A DNA stretch of 64,000 nt from positions 1 to 64,000 of the forward strand of contig JAXMGR010000016.1 of NCBI GenBank assembly GCA_046352935.1. Direction: 5' to 3'. This DNA comes from CAYWMY01 sp046352935 (GTDB lineage Bacteria; Pseudomonadota; Gammaproteobacteria; Steroidobacterales; Steroidobacteraceae). The notes under the pieces were generated by a model that saw only the letters and a program-made list of their open reading frames with translations, was not told the DNA's origin and searched no databases. Numbering within the stretch: the first letter of the stretch is position 1; every line of letters begins with the position of its first letter. Positions 46,885 to 55,740 of the stretch are shown one piece after another. Made by a program: the position numbers and the translations under genes.

Positions 46885-47787
46885 TTGAACGCGGTACCCA
46901 CCGATCCCCACGCCCGCGTCGCCACACTCGGCTGCGTGAACTTCGCGACGGTGTGGGGGGACAGGCAGGCGAACCTGAGGAAGATCGCGACGGCGATCAA
47001 CCAGGCGGCCGATCTCGGCGTGGACATCCTCGCCTTTCCCGAGCTCGCGTTGAGCGGCTACGAGTGCGGTCCCGGCAGCTGTGGAATGCACCACGAACTG
47101 GCCGAAACGATTCCGGGGCCGGCAACCGAGGAGGTCGCGGCGCTCGCCCGCCGGCACGGGATGTACGTCACTTTCGGCATGCCGGAGAGGGATCGTGAAG
47201 ATCCCTCCGTGCATTACATCTCCTGTCCATTCATCGGGCCGGAGGGACTGATAGGGACCTATCGAAAGCTGCACGTCGCTCCCCCGCCGATCTTCACGGA
47301 GCAGAATTGCTTCAGGGGCGGTACCGAGCTGCCGGTCTTCGAGACCCGCTACGGGCCGGTGGGCGTGCAGATCTGCGCCGATTTCTGGGTGGTCCCCGAG
47401 CTGTCTCGCATCCTGATGCTCAAGGGCGCACGGCTGATCATCAACTGCAGCGGCAGTTTTTCGGCTCCCGACCGGCCTTACTACCTGCGCCAGATGACGG
47501 GGGCGCGCGCGACGGAGAACCTGGCGTTCGCGGCGACCGCCAATCTGACGGGCACGGAGCGTACGCGCTCGTACTACGGACACAGCACCATCGCCGGACC
47601 GGCGTTTCCGCGGTTCGTGCAGATCCTCGCGCAGGGAGAAGAACGGGAGGAGATCGTCACGGCGACCCTGAATTTCAGGGCACTGGAGCATTTCCGTCAG
47701 ATGATCCGGATCCCCGAACTGCGCCGATCCGACCTGATCGCCCGGGAGTTCCAGAGTCTCGAGGAGGCGCGTGGCCGCACGCGTTGA
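46885..47787 (+). CDS. nitrilase-superfamily carbon-nitrogen hydrolase
   Basis: A protein of about 300 residues with the Glu-Lys-Cys triad: Glu53 in AFPELALSGYE, Lys128 in TYRKLHV, Cys164 in GVQICADFW. Beta-ureidopropionase and N-carbamoyl amidases belong here. The start is uncertain: I use TTG 46885; GTG 46816 would overlap the hydantoinase by 29 bases. An ATG at 46841 forms an ideal ATGA overlap but is in another frame and stops at 46888, hinting at a sequence error. With the hydantoinase it would release ammonia and CO2 or an acid from an opened ring. Confidence 0.85.
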   Translation: MNAVPTDPHARVATLGCVNFATVWGDRQANLRKIATAINQAADLGVDILAFPELALSGYECGPGSCGMHHELAETIPGPATEEVAALARRHGMYVTFGMPERDREDPSVHYISCPFIGPEGLIGTYRKLHVAPPPIFTEQNCFRGGTELPVFETRYGPVGVQICADFWVVPELSRILMLKGARLIINCSGSFSAPDRPYYLRQMTGARATENLAFAATANLTGTERTRSYYGHSTIAGPAFPRFVQILAQGEEREEIVTATLNFRALEHFRQMIRIPELRRSDLIAREFQSLEEARGRTR

Positions 47788-47795
47788 CAAGCCCC

Positions 47796-48392
47796 ATGCC
47801 CAGGATCATCAAGGAACTGACCGTACAGGCACCCGTGGCCACCGTCTGGCAGCTCGTCAGCGACATGGAGCGGTTCAGCGCCTGCATCCCGGGCTGCAAG
47901 GAAGTGCGTCGTCTGTCCGACACGGAGTTCGACTGGGTGCTGGAAGCGCGCGTGCTGCGCACGACGCGCAAGGTCACGGCCCGGACTCGGGCGACGGAGA
48001 TGCATCCTCCCCACAGGGCCGTGTTCTCCGGCGAGGGGCGGATCTTCGAGCAGAGCAATCACTACCGGCTGAACCTGCAGGGTGCGACCGATCTCCAGGA
48101 GCTTCCTGGCGGCATGACCCGGGTGCGCTTCGAGGCCCAGGTCAGCGCGAGCGGGCTCGGTGGCCCCCTCGTCGAGAAGATTGCCGCCGGTCAGATGGAT
48201 GATCTGTTCGGTGACTTCGAGAACAACGTGAAGCAGGCACTCGCCGGGAGCGGTGCCGAGCCATCCGCCGTTACGGTCGAAGCGGCAGAGACCGCGCCCC
48301 GCGATGCAGGCGCGTCGCGTCGCAAGGTGTTCGTTTCGGGCGCGATCGTCGTCGTCCTGGTGATTGCGCTGCTGGTCTGGGCCGCCCGCTAG
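47796..48392 (+). CDS. coxG: CoxG-like SRPBCC protein with C-terminal membrane anchor
   Basis: A 198-residue protein: an SRPBCC/polyketide-cyclase-like fold at 1-150, a linker, and a C-terminal membrane helix (KVFVSGAIVVVLVIALLVW). N-terminal KELTVQAPVATVWQLVSDMERFS and IPGCKEVRRL are family marks. CoxG homologues link CO dehydrogenase-type enzymes to the membrane. It lies directly before the FAD subunit gene, so it probably connects that enzyme to the respiratory membrane. Confidence 0.87.
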   Translation: MPRIIKELTVQAPVATVWQLVSDMERFSACIPGCKEVRRLSDTEFDWVLEARVLRTTRKVTARTRATEMHPPHRAVFSGEGRIFEQSNHYRLNLQGATDLQELPGGMTRVRFEAQVSASGLGGPLVEKIAAGQMDDLFGDFENNVKQALAGSGAEPSAVTVEAAETAPRDAGASRRKVFVSGAIVVVLVIALLVWAAR

Positions 48393-48416
48393 TCGTCGGG
48401 CGTTCGACGAGGAGAA

Positions 48417-49280
48417 ATGATGCAGTATTTCAAACCGACCGATCTCGGACAGGCCTGCAGGATCCTGGCCGAGCATGGTGATGGTGCCGTTCCCGTTGCG
48501 GGCGGTACGTTCTTCATGGGGCATCGTGACGAGCTCTTCAGCGACGTCACGGCAATCGTCAACCTCAAACATCTCGGTCTCAGCTACATCCGTCTGGAGT
48601 CGGATCGGCTCCGCCTCGGCGCGACGACTACCCTGGGCGAGATCCTCCGGTCGACGGTGACCGCATCGGGACCGTTCCGCGTGCTCGCGGAGACGATACG
48701 CGAGCTGAACATTCCCGAGGTGCGCAACGCCGCGACGATCGGTGGCGAAGTCTGCATCGCCGGTGAGGTGGACATGCCGACGACATTGCTGGCCTATGAC
48801 GCGGACGTCCTCGTGGGCGGTCCGCACGGCATGCGTACGGTTCCGATGCAGCATTTCCACAAGGGATACCTTCGGAATGCTCTTCGGACCGGCGAACTCG
48901 TCACCGAGATCCAGCTGCGCGTCCCGCCTCCGGGTACCGGCGGCGCATTCCGGAAGTTCGAGCGCACCGCTGCCGACCTGCCCCTCGTCAATGCCGCCGT
49001 GCGCGTGACGCTCGATACCGGCGGGACCTGCCGCGATGCGCGCATCGCCGTGGGAGCCGCTACACGCGGCGGCCTGCCGGTCCGGGTCCAGTCGGCGGAA
49101 GAGGCATTGGTTGATCGCCGGTTGGACGACACCGCCATCCGGGAATCAGCCGCGAGAGCCGCGACCACCGAGTGCGTCGACGACTTCCGGGCTTCCGCGG
49201 AACTGCGCTCACGGTGGATCCAGTGTTCCGTCGAGGACGCGCTGCACGCAGCCATCGCCCAAGCCAGAGAGGCCCGCTGA
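48417..49280 (+). CDS. coxM: FAD-binding medium subunit of molybdenum hydroxylase (CoxM-like)
   Basis: A 287-residue FAD subunit. FAD-contact motifs are VAGGTFFMGHRDEL near residue 28 and NAATIGGEVCIAGEVDMPTT near residue 102. GAGGAGAA precedes two adjacent ATGs (48417 and 48420). It passes electrons from the 2Fe-2S subunit to an acceptor. Unlike the Ior-type sets here, this enzyme has a flavin and no Tat signal, so it is cytoplasmic. Confidence 0.9.
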   Translation: MMQYFKPTDLGQACRILAEHGDGAVPVAGGTFFMGHRDELFSDVTAIVNLKHLGLSYIRLESDRLRLGATTTLGEILRSTVTASGPFRVLAETIRELNIPEVRNAATIGGEVCIAGEVDMPTTLLAYDADVLVGGPHGMRTVPMQHFHKGYLRNALRTGELVTEIQLRVPPPGTGGAFRKFERTAADLPLVNAAVRVTLDTGGTCRDARIAVGAATRGGLPVRVQSAEEALVDRRLDDTAIRESAARAATTECVDDFRASAELRSRWIQCSVEDALHAAIAQAREAR

Positions 49281-49282
49281 AC

Positions 49283-49756
49283 ATGCAAACGATCACACTC
49301 AGAGTCAATGGCGAGGACCACGAGGTCGGAGTCCAGCCCCAGTGGTCGCTGGCCTATGTGCTGCGCGAGCGGATCGGACTCACCGGCACGAAGACGGGCT
49401 GCGAAATGGGAACCTGCGGCTCGTGCACCGTGCTGCTGGATGGGAAGCCTTTCTTCTCGTGCCTGCGCATGGCGGTGGATGCCGAAGGTTGCGAGATCAC
49501 CACGATCGAGGGGCTCGAGCGGAATGGTGACCTTCACCCGCTGCAGCAGGCATTCATCGATCATCACGGCATGCAGTGCGGATTCTGCACGCCGGGGATG
49601 ATCCTCGCCGCCAAGGCGCTGCTCGAGGACAACCGGAATCCGACGGAGCTGGAGGTTCGCCAGGCCATTGGCGGCCACCTGTGCCGGTGCGGCACCTACA
49701 TGCGCATCGTCAAGTCGATCCAGAGCGCGGCCGAACACGTTCGAAACGCCCCATAG
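49283..49756 (+). CDS. coxS: 2Fe-2S small subunit of molybdenum hydroxylase (CoxS-like)
   Basis: A 157-residue subunit with two 2Fe-2S clusters: Cys40, 45, 48, 60 (GCEMGTCGSCTV) and Cys99, 102, 134, 136 (QCGFCTPGM, CRCGTY). QCGFCTPG is the form seen in cytoplasmic Cox/xanthine dehydrogenase enzymes, in contrast to QCGYCQSG in the Ior-type small subunits of this window. It starts two bases after the CoxM stop. Confidence 0.93.
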   Translation: MQTITLRVNGEDHEVGVQPQWSLAYVLRERIGLTGTKTGCEMGTCGSCTVLLDGKPFFSCLRMAVDAEGCEITTIEGLERNGDLHPLQQAFIDHHGMQCGFCTPGMILAAKALLEDNRNPTELEVRQAIGGHLCRCGTYMRIVKSIQSAAEHVRNAP

Positions 49757-49763
49757 GTGCAAG

Positions 49764-52073
49764 ATGAAGACCGAAACCACGCTGGTCGGGAAGAGCCTGC
49801 CGCTGATCGACGCCTACGAGAAGGTCACGGGCAGGCTCAAGTACGCCGGTGATCTTCCGCCGCTGCACCGCATGCATCACGCCAAGGTGCTGCGGAGCCC
49901 CTACGCCCATGCGCGCGTCGTCAATATCGACACGTCGAAGGCCGAGGCCCTGCGCGGTGTCAGCGCCGTCATCACGTACAAGGATGACATCACCGGCAAG
50001 AAGAAGACCTGCAATACGCCCTGGGTCGATCCGAGCTTCAATTTCCGCGGTCCGATGATCTCCCAGGAGGTGTGCTACGTCGGCGACGAGGTGGCGGCCG
50101 TCGCGGCGGTCGACGAGGAAACGGCAAAACTGGCGCTATCGCTGATCGAGGTCGAATACGAGGAACTGCCGGCCGTCTTCGACATGGAGGAGGCGATCAG
50201 GCCGGGCGCGCATGCCGTACGCCCATGGGGGCCCAACGCCCTCGATCCTTCGCTGTTCCAATGGGGTGATGTCGGCGCAGGATTCGAGGCTTCGGAGCAC
50301 ATCATCGAGAACCGGGTGCTGCTCGGCAACCAGCAGCATGCGCCACTCGATCGCAACTCCTGCATCGCCTCCTGGGACGGCGACCGGGTCTCGCTCTGGA
50401 CCTCCACACAGGCGCTCTTCTGGATCCGGGACGCCGTGACGGATTTCTTCGAGCTGTCGCCCAATCAGGTGCGCGTGTACAGCACCCCGACGGGAGGCTC
50501 CTTCGGTCTCTGGTGGGGCAACAATTTCATGTTCCTGGCCGTCGCGCTGGCCCGCAAGGCCGGCCGGCCCGTGAGGCTGGTCCTGACGCGCAACGAGGTC
50601 CAGACGACGGTAAAGCGGCGCGAGCGGCCGTTGATCGACGCGAAGATCGGTTTCAATTCCGACGGCAAACTCGTCGCACAGTCCTATCGTCACCTGATGG
50701 ACAACGGCGCCTACGGCAACAAGTTCGACCCATACCAGTCGGTTGCAGACATCTACACCACCGAACACGGCCGGTTCGAGTTCATCGGTGTGGCAACGAA
50801 CCTGCTCCCGGCCGGGTGCATGCGGGGCGTCGGTGACCTGACGCTGGCTTATGCGATCGAACAGACGATGGACATGGCTGCCGAGAAGATCGGCATGGAT
50901 CCCGTGGACTTCCGTCTCAGGAATCACTGGCAACCGGGTGACATCTGCCATACCTCGCAGGAGGTGTTGTTCGCGAAGCTGCTGTTCAACAAGGAACCGC
51001 GCGTGGCCCTCACGAGTTCCGGTCTCGAGGAGTGCATCCGCAAGGGGGCCGAGATCTTCGGCTGGAAGGACAAGTGGAAGGGCTGGGGTAGGCCTTCGGC
51101 CGTCGAGGGCACGAAGGTTCGTGGCGTGGGTGTCGGCATCTCCACCCACATCAGTGGTCTCGCGTTCTTCGGCTTCAACGGCATCACCATCAAAGTCAAC
51201 CCGGACGGCACCGTGGTGCTCACGACGGGCATCGGCCGCATGGGGCAGGGCGGAGACACGACCCAGGCCATGGTCGCCGCCGAGGTGCTCGGCATCGAAC
51301 TGGACGACGTGAACGTGGTGGACGGTGACTCGGAGGTCTGTGGTCACACGATGGTGACCTTCGGGAGCAACGGCATGCACATGGTGGCGCGCGCCACCAA
51401 GGCCGCAGCGCAGGACGCCAAACGGCAACTCCTCGAGTTCGCGTCGCGGCACCTCGAGGCCAATCCGGCGGATCTCGACATCAAGGATCGACGGATCTTC
51501 GTGAAGGGAACGCCCGATGTCGGGATCAGCATGAAGGAATTGATGAGCAAGCCGATCTACGAATACCTCGCGCCTCCGGAAGTCATCGGCCGGGCGTCGC
51601 TCGGCGTCGAGTTCGACAAGGCCGGGAAGATGATGATGTGCGACTACGCGGAGGTCGAGATCGACACGCGGACGGCGCAGATGAAGGTCTCGAGGTTCGT
51701 CGCCTGCCACGACAGCGGCACGATCGTCAATCCCGCGATCTGCGAGAACCAGGTGGCGGGCGGGTATTGCCAGTCGCTCGGCATGTCGACCACCGAGCAC
51801 CTGGTGTTCGACGAGGAGACGGGTGCGATCCTGAATCCCAACTTCATGGACTACAAGATTCTGGGTCCGCTGGACATGCCGGACCCCGAGATCCATTTCG
51901 CCGACGTCTACGATGAGGACGGGCCGTTCGGCGCGAAGGGCATCGGTGAAGGTGTGACCTGCGCGGTGCCGGTGGCGATTTCCAATGCCGTGTACAATGC
52001 GATCGGTGTGAGGCTCAATCCGCCCATCACACCGGACAAGATCCTGCGTGCATTGAGAGAGAAGCGGGGTTGA
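49764..52073 (+). CDS. molybdenum hydroxylase large subunit (CoxL-like, not a form I CO dehydrogenase)
   Basis: A 769-residue molybdopterin subunit without signal peptide. The putative catalytic Glu729 lies in GAKGIGEGV. The substrate-loop motif reads AGCMRGVGD around Cys352, not the AYRCSFR of form I CO dehydrogenase nor AYRGAGR, so CO is not the expected substrate. ATG 49764 follows AGGTG. Set in one operon with a cyclic amidohydrolase, a nitrilase-fold amidase, CoxG, CoxM and CoxS, it may hydroxylate an N-heterocycle to a cyclic amide that is then opened. Confidence 0.88.
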   Translation: MKTETTLVGKSLPLIDAYEKVTGRLKYAGDLPPLHRMHHAKVLRSPYAHARVVNIDTSKAEALRGVSAVITYKDDITGKKKTCNTPWVDPSFNFRGPMISQEVCYVGDEVAAVAAVDEETAKLALSLIEVEYEELPAVFDMEEAIRPGAHAVRPWGPNALDPSLFQWGDVGAGFEASEHIIENRVLLGNQQHAPLDRNSCIASWDGDRVSLWTSTQALFWIRDAVTDFFELSPNQVRVYSTPTGGSFGLWWGNNFMFLAVALARKAGRPVRLVLTRNEVQTTVKRRERPLIDAKIGFNSDGKLVAQSYRHLMDNGAYGNKFDPYQSVADIYTTEHGRFEFIGVATNLLPAGCMRGVGDLTLAYAIEQTMDMAAEKIGMDPVDFRLRNHWQPGDICHTSQEVLFAKLLFNKEPRVALTSSGLEECIRKGAEIFGWKDKWKGWGRPSAVEGTKVRGVGVGISTHISGLAFFGFNGITIKVNPDGTVVLTTGIGRMGQGGDTTQAMVAAEVLGIELDDVNVVDGDSEVCGHTMVTFGSNGMHMVARATKAAAQDAKRQLLEFASRHLEANPADLDIKDRRIFVKGTPDVGISMKELMSKPIYEYLAPPEVIGRASLGVEFDKAGKMMMCDYAEVEIDTRTAQMKVSRFVACHDSGTIVNPAICENQVAGGYCQSLGMSTTEHLVFDEETGAILNPNFMDYKILGPLDMPDPEIHFADVYDEDGPFGAKGIGEGVTCAVPVAISNAVYNAIGVRLNPPITPDKILRALREKRG

Positions 52074-52191
52074 CGCGCCCCGTTCCGCCGGCCGGAGCAA
52101 CGGTCGCCGATCGGGCGCGGCTGCTCTTCCGGAAGGCGCGGACGGGGATCGCCATCGGGGTCATCGGGACAGGCTGACTGTAATCACGGCG

Positions 52192-52935
52192 ATGCGAAGG
52201 ACTCAACGAGGAATTTCCAGATCAGACGGATCGGATGTGCCTGCAGCGCGCTCGGTGCGCCGTCCCCGGATGGGGGAGGGGGAACTGGAGGGCGCCGTAA
52301 GGCGGATGAGAGCCGAGATCCAGAAAGGGCGACTGGTGCCCGGTCAGCGTCTCGTCGAGACGGACATGATGGCTCACCTCGGCGTCAGCCGAGGCCATGT
52401 CCGCGAGGTGTTCAAGCGGCTACGCTCCGAGGGGCTCATCCAGATCGAGCGGAATCGCGGTGCGTCCGTGCGGAAGATCTCCCGCACGGAGGTGATGGCC
52501 GCGACGGAGGTGCTCGAGGCAATTTCCCTGCTCATCGTTCACCGGGTCGCGCGCCAGGTCGACGATCCGGCGATCGCCAGCGACCTGAAGGCATCGTTGA
52601 ACGTCGCGCGACGATTCCGCCGCGAGTCCTCGCGCATCCCGAAGGTACACGACTACATGGACGAGAACGCACGGTTCTGGGGAGCGCTGGCGGCTGCCGC
52701 CGGCAACCCGATACTGTCGGACATCCGCGAGCGGCTTCAGGCGCTCCTGTTCCGTTTTGCGATGGAAGATCTGACGGTCAGCAACAACCGCGAGAAGTGG
52801 CTGGCCTGGCACGAGGACATCATCGCCGCCCTGCTTCAGGGCAAGCGGGTGCAGGCGCTGCGTTGCGCAAGGAAATCCATGCACAACGTCTGGGATGCGA
52901 TCCTGAGCCTGCCGGACGGGGCTTTCGGCAACTGA
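52192..52935 (+). CDS. GntR-family regulator, FCD type (paralogue 2)
   Basis: A 247-residue paralogue of the regulator at 19913. The winged helix region reads LVPGQRLVETDMMAHLGVSR, then LRSEGLIQIERNRGASVR, and the FCD domain ends in ILSLPDGAFG. The recognition helix differs from paralogue 1 (HLGVSRGHVREV versus RFRVSRACARGA), so the operators may differ. An internal ATG at 52270 would remove the disordered basic start. It lies between two molybdenum-hydroxylase loci. Confidence 0.88.
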   Translation: MRRTQRGISRSDGSDVPAARSVRRPRMGEGELEGAVRRMRAEIQKGRLVPGQRLVETDMMAHLGVSRGHVREVFKRLRSEGLIQIERNRGASVRKISRTEVMAATEVLEAISLLIVHRVARQVDDPAIASDLKASLNVARRFRRESSRIPKVHDYMDENARFWGALAAAAGNPILSDIRERLQALLFRFAMEDLTVSNNREKWLAWHEDIIAALLQGKRVQALRCARKSMHNVWDAILSLPDGAFGN

Positions 52936-52940
52936 CCGTC

Positions 52941-53408
52941 TCAGCGTTTCGACGCGTCCATCAGGTCAGCCGCCTGGTGGATGGCGCGGCGGATGCGGTT
53001 GTATGTGCCACAGCGGCACAGGTTGCCGGCCATCGCCGCGTCGATCTGTTCATCCGTGGGATGTGGATGGCTGCTGAGAAGTGCGGCCGCCGACATGATC
53101 TGGCCTGACTGGCAATAGCCACACTGGGGTACGCGCACCGCGCTCCAGGCCCGCTGCACCGGGTGCATCAGATCCTCGGACAGTCCCTCGATCGTCGTGA
53201 CGGTCTTGCCGACCACACTGGCGAGGGGCAGAACGCAGGAGCGAACCGGCGCGCCATCGACATGCACGGTGCAGGCCCCGCAGACACCGATCCCGCAGCC
53301 ATAGCGTGAGCCGGTGAGCTTCAGGTGATCGCGCAGAACCCAGAGCAGGGGTGTCTGCGGATCGACTGCCAGATCATGGACCCGGCCATTGACGGACAGC
53401 TTGGGCAT
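52941..53408 (-). CDS. iorA: 2Fe-2S small subunit of Ior-type molybdenum hydroxylase (set 3)
   Basis: A 155-residue subunit with Cys38, 43, 46, 58 (GCGIGVCGACTV) and Cys96, 99, 131, 133 (QCGYCQSG, CRCGTY). In this locus the small subunit lies downstream of the large subunit (22-base gap), the reverse of the other two Ior sets. It is convergent with the GntR gene, with only five bases between stops. Confidence 0.92.
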   Translation of the reverse strand: MPKLSVNGRVHDLAVDPQTPLLWVLRDHLKLTGSRYGCGIGVCGACTVHVDGAPVRSCVLPLASVVGKTVTTIEGLSEDLMHPVQRAWSAVRVPQCGYCQSGQIMSAAALLSSHPHPTDEQIDAAMAGNLCRCGTYNRIRRAIHQAADLMDASKR

Positions 53409-53430
53409 GATGAACTGCCTGCGGTTCAGG

Positions 53431-55656
53431 TTACCGGAGTGCGGCGTGGACGCGTTCGGACGTGAACGGGAGCTGGCGGATCCTGCGCCCGGTCAGCGCC
53501 GCGAATGCATTGGCCATGGCTGCCGGCGTAACGACGGTGCCTATTTCGCCGATGCCGGTCGGCGGTTCGACACTCTTCACCACGTGCACGTGAACGCGCG
53601 GCGCGGCATCGAGTCGCAGAAGCGGATAGTTGCTGAAATTCGACTGCTGTATCTGGCCTTTCCCGATCGTGATGCGCTCCAGGAGCGCATTGCTCAGGCC
53701 GTAGATCACACCTCCCTCGATCTGGGCGACGAAGTTGTCCGGCTGGACGACGATACCGGCATCGACCGCGGCCCACACGTTGTGGACACGCACCTCGCCG
53801 GCCGCAGCATCGACGGAAACCTCGGCGACGCAGCCGATGAGGGTGCCGGCGTAGTGCGAATACGCCAGGCCGAGCGCACGCCCCTCCTGGCGTTGGCCCC
53901 AGTGGGCCATCGCCGCGGCCGTTTCGAGGACGTGGCGCGCGCGCGGCGAGCGATGCAGCAATGCAAGTCGATAGGCCAGTGGATCCGTACGTGATTCCGC
54001 GGCCGCTTCGTCGACGAAGGATTCGATCGCGAACTTGCCCGGCATGGCACCCACGCCACGCATCGCGTACACGCGTATGCCGCTCTCCACGGCAACGTAT
54101 TCGACGAGTCTCTGGGGCAGATCATAGGCGTGCAGGAACTCGGCGCCGTCCTCGGCGCGGTGTTCGGATCCCAGCATCCCGATCAGCGGGATCTGTTGCC
54201 AGGCCTGCCACAGCAACGGCTCATGGACCTTGATGGGATCCTCGCAGGCGATGCGGTGGTGCCACGCGGCGATGGAGCCGTCCTCGCGCAGCGATGCGCG
54301 GATCAGCTGGCCCGTCATCGGCCGCAGGTAACCGAGTTTGAAGTCCTCCTCACGGTCCCAGATCACCTTGACCGGCTTCCTCAATCGCGCCGACAACCAG
54401 GCGGCGTCCTGCACGAAGTCCATGACATACACCGAGCGGCGACCGAAGGCACCACCCATCGGACAGCGATGCAGGGTGACGGCTGCCGGGTCGATGCCGG
54501 CGATCTCCGCGATCTTGTCGACGGTGTATTTCGGGGCCTGCGTTCCGACCCACGCCTCGGCGGACCGGCCGTCCGTGCTGACCGAAACCACGGCATTCAG
54601 CGGCTCCAGCCCGCCGTGATACATGTAGTCGGTCTGGTACTCGCGCTCGAACAGGCGGGAGCCCGGGATGAACCGCGACTCGGGCTCGCCGGCGCGATCC
54701 CACGGGAAGCCGGCGGCCGAGACGTTGCGGGCGGCCTCGGCATTGCGAGCCAGCAGGATCTCGCTGTCGAGACCATCCGCAGCGGGGACATCAGCCCAAG
54801 TGACCTTGACCAGCCTCTTCGCGCGCAGCGCCTCGTGGTAGCTGCGAGCCACCACGGCGACGCGATCGTCCTGCCGGAAGATGTCGACGACGCCGGCAAG
54901 ATCCCGGGCCGCAGTGTCGTCGAAGCCAGCGATACGTGAGCCTGTCACCGGGGCGCGGATCACTGCCGCGTGAAGAACGCCCGGTGGCGCCACGTCGATG
55001 CTGTACTGCATCGATCCATCGAGCTTCGCGCGGAGCGCGCGGGGCTCGACATCGGTACCGATGAGGCGAAAGTGGTCCGGAGCCTTCAGGTCGGCGGCAA
55101 CCACCTGCGGGACATCCGTCACGAAGGCCGGCAGCGCCGCGATCTCGCCATAGCCCAGGCTCCTGCCGGACGGAGCGTGGATCACCTGATGCGGTCGAGT
55201 GTGAAGCTCGCCAGGTGGAACACCCCAGCGCGTCGCCGCATTCTGCAGCAGCACGCGACGCGCCTGAGCCCCGAACAGCCGGAGACGCTCGAAGAATGCC
55301 GCGACCGAGCGACTCCCGACCGTGAAGATCAGATTGATGAAGACGGGGTCGCCATATTCGTCGCCGACCGGCGGCGAGGGACTGACCTCCACGCGCTCCC
55401 AGTCCGCGTCCATCTCCTCGGCGACGATGAGCGGCAGCGCGGTCATGACGCCCTGGCCCATCTCGGCACTGGGGTAGTGGATCACTACCACACCGTCCGA
55501 ACGTACGTGAACGTACGCGTTCAACTGCACGGAAAGCGTCCGGCCGGATTTCCCGGTCCGATCCGGCGTCTCGGCACCGCTGCCCGGCGGGTACAGCGTG
55601 AGGCAGAAGACCAGCCCGGCCCCGCTCTTGAGGAGGTGGCGACGCGTCACGGACAC
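53431..55656 (-). CDS. iorB: molybdenum hydroxylase large subunit, Ior beta type (set 3)
   Basis: A 741-residue molybdopterin subunit. VTRRHLLKSGAGLVFCLTL is a Tat signal. YPSAEMGQGVMTAL and EEMDADW are the IorB marks; the putative catalytic Glu704 lies in TGIGEIGTVV. I chose GTG 55656, which has GGGGA about a dozen bases upstream; an ATG at 55728 would place the AT-rich element inside the coding region and add a non-Tat extension. It diverges from xdhC by 85 bases, which links it to a maturation factor. Confidence 0.87.
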   Translation of the reverse strand: MSVTRRHLLKSGAGLVFCLTLYPPGSGAETPDRTGKSGRTLSVQLNAYVHVRSDGVVVIHYPSAEMGQGVMTALPLIVAEEMDADWERVEVSPSPPVGDEYGDPVFINLIFTVGSRSVAAFFERLRLFGAQARRVLLQNAATRWGVPPGELHTRPHQVIHAPSGRSLGYGEIAALPAFVTDVPQVVAADLKAPDHFRLIGTDVEPRALRAKLDGSMQYSIDVAPPGVLHAAVIRAPVTGSRIAGFDDTAARDLAGVVDIFRQDDRVAVVARSYHEALRAKRLVKVTWADVPAADGLDSEILLARNAEAARNVSAAGFPWDRAGEPESRFIPGSRLFEREYQTDYMYHGGLEPLNAVVSVSTDGRSAEAWVGTQAPKYTVDKIAEIAGIDPAAVTLHRCPMGGAFGRRSVYVMDFVQDAAWLSARLRKPVKVIWDREEDFKLGYLRPMTGQLIRASLREDGSIAAWHHRIACEDPIKVHEPLLWQAWQQIPLIGMLGSEHRAEDGAEFLHAYDLPQRLVEYVAVESGIRVYAMRGVGAMPGKFAIESFVDEAAAESRTDPLAYRLALLHRSPRARHVLETAAAMAHWGQRQEGRALGLAYSHYAGTLIGCVAEVSVDAAAGEVRVHNVWAAVDAGIVVQPDNFVAQIEGGVIYGLSNALLERITIGKGQIQQSNFSNYPLLRLDAAPRVHVHVVKSVEPPTGIGEIGTVVTPAAMANAFAALTGRRIRQLPFTSERVHAALR

Positions 55657-55685
55657 GGTGATGATCCCCGGCGCTGCGGATATTT

Positions 55686-55710
55686 CCAAAATCAATAATA
55701 ATATAGCATG
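55686..55710. promoter_or_regulatory. AT-rich operator-like element (element 7)
   Basis: An AT-rich block CCAAAATCAATAATAATATA and following bases between iorB and xdhC. It includes TCAATAAT, the reverse complement of ATTATTGA in elements 1 and 2; read on the minus strand it gives TATTATTATTGATTTTGG, close to element 1. Confidence 0.5.
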
Positions 55711-55740
55711 CACGAAATGGCCTGACATAGAGTCGCAGCG

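Noticed and set aside
49764..52073. Annotation as aerobic CO dehydrogenase because CoxD, CoxE, CoxG, CoxM and CoxS homologues surround it.
   Set aside because: The copper-binding AYRCSFR loop is absent; the loop reads AGCMRGVGD.
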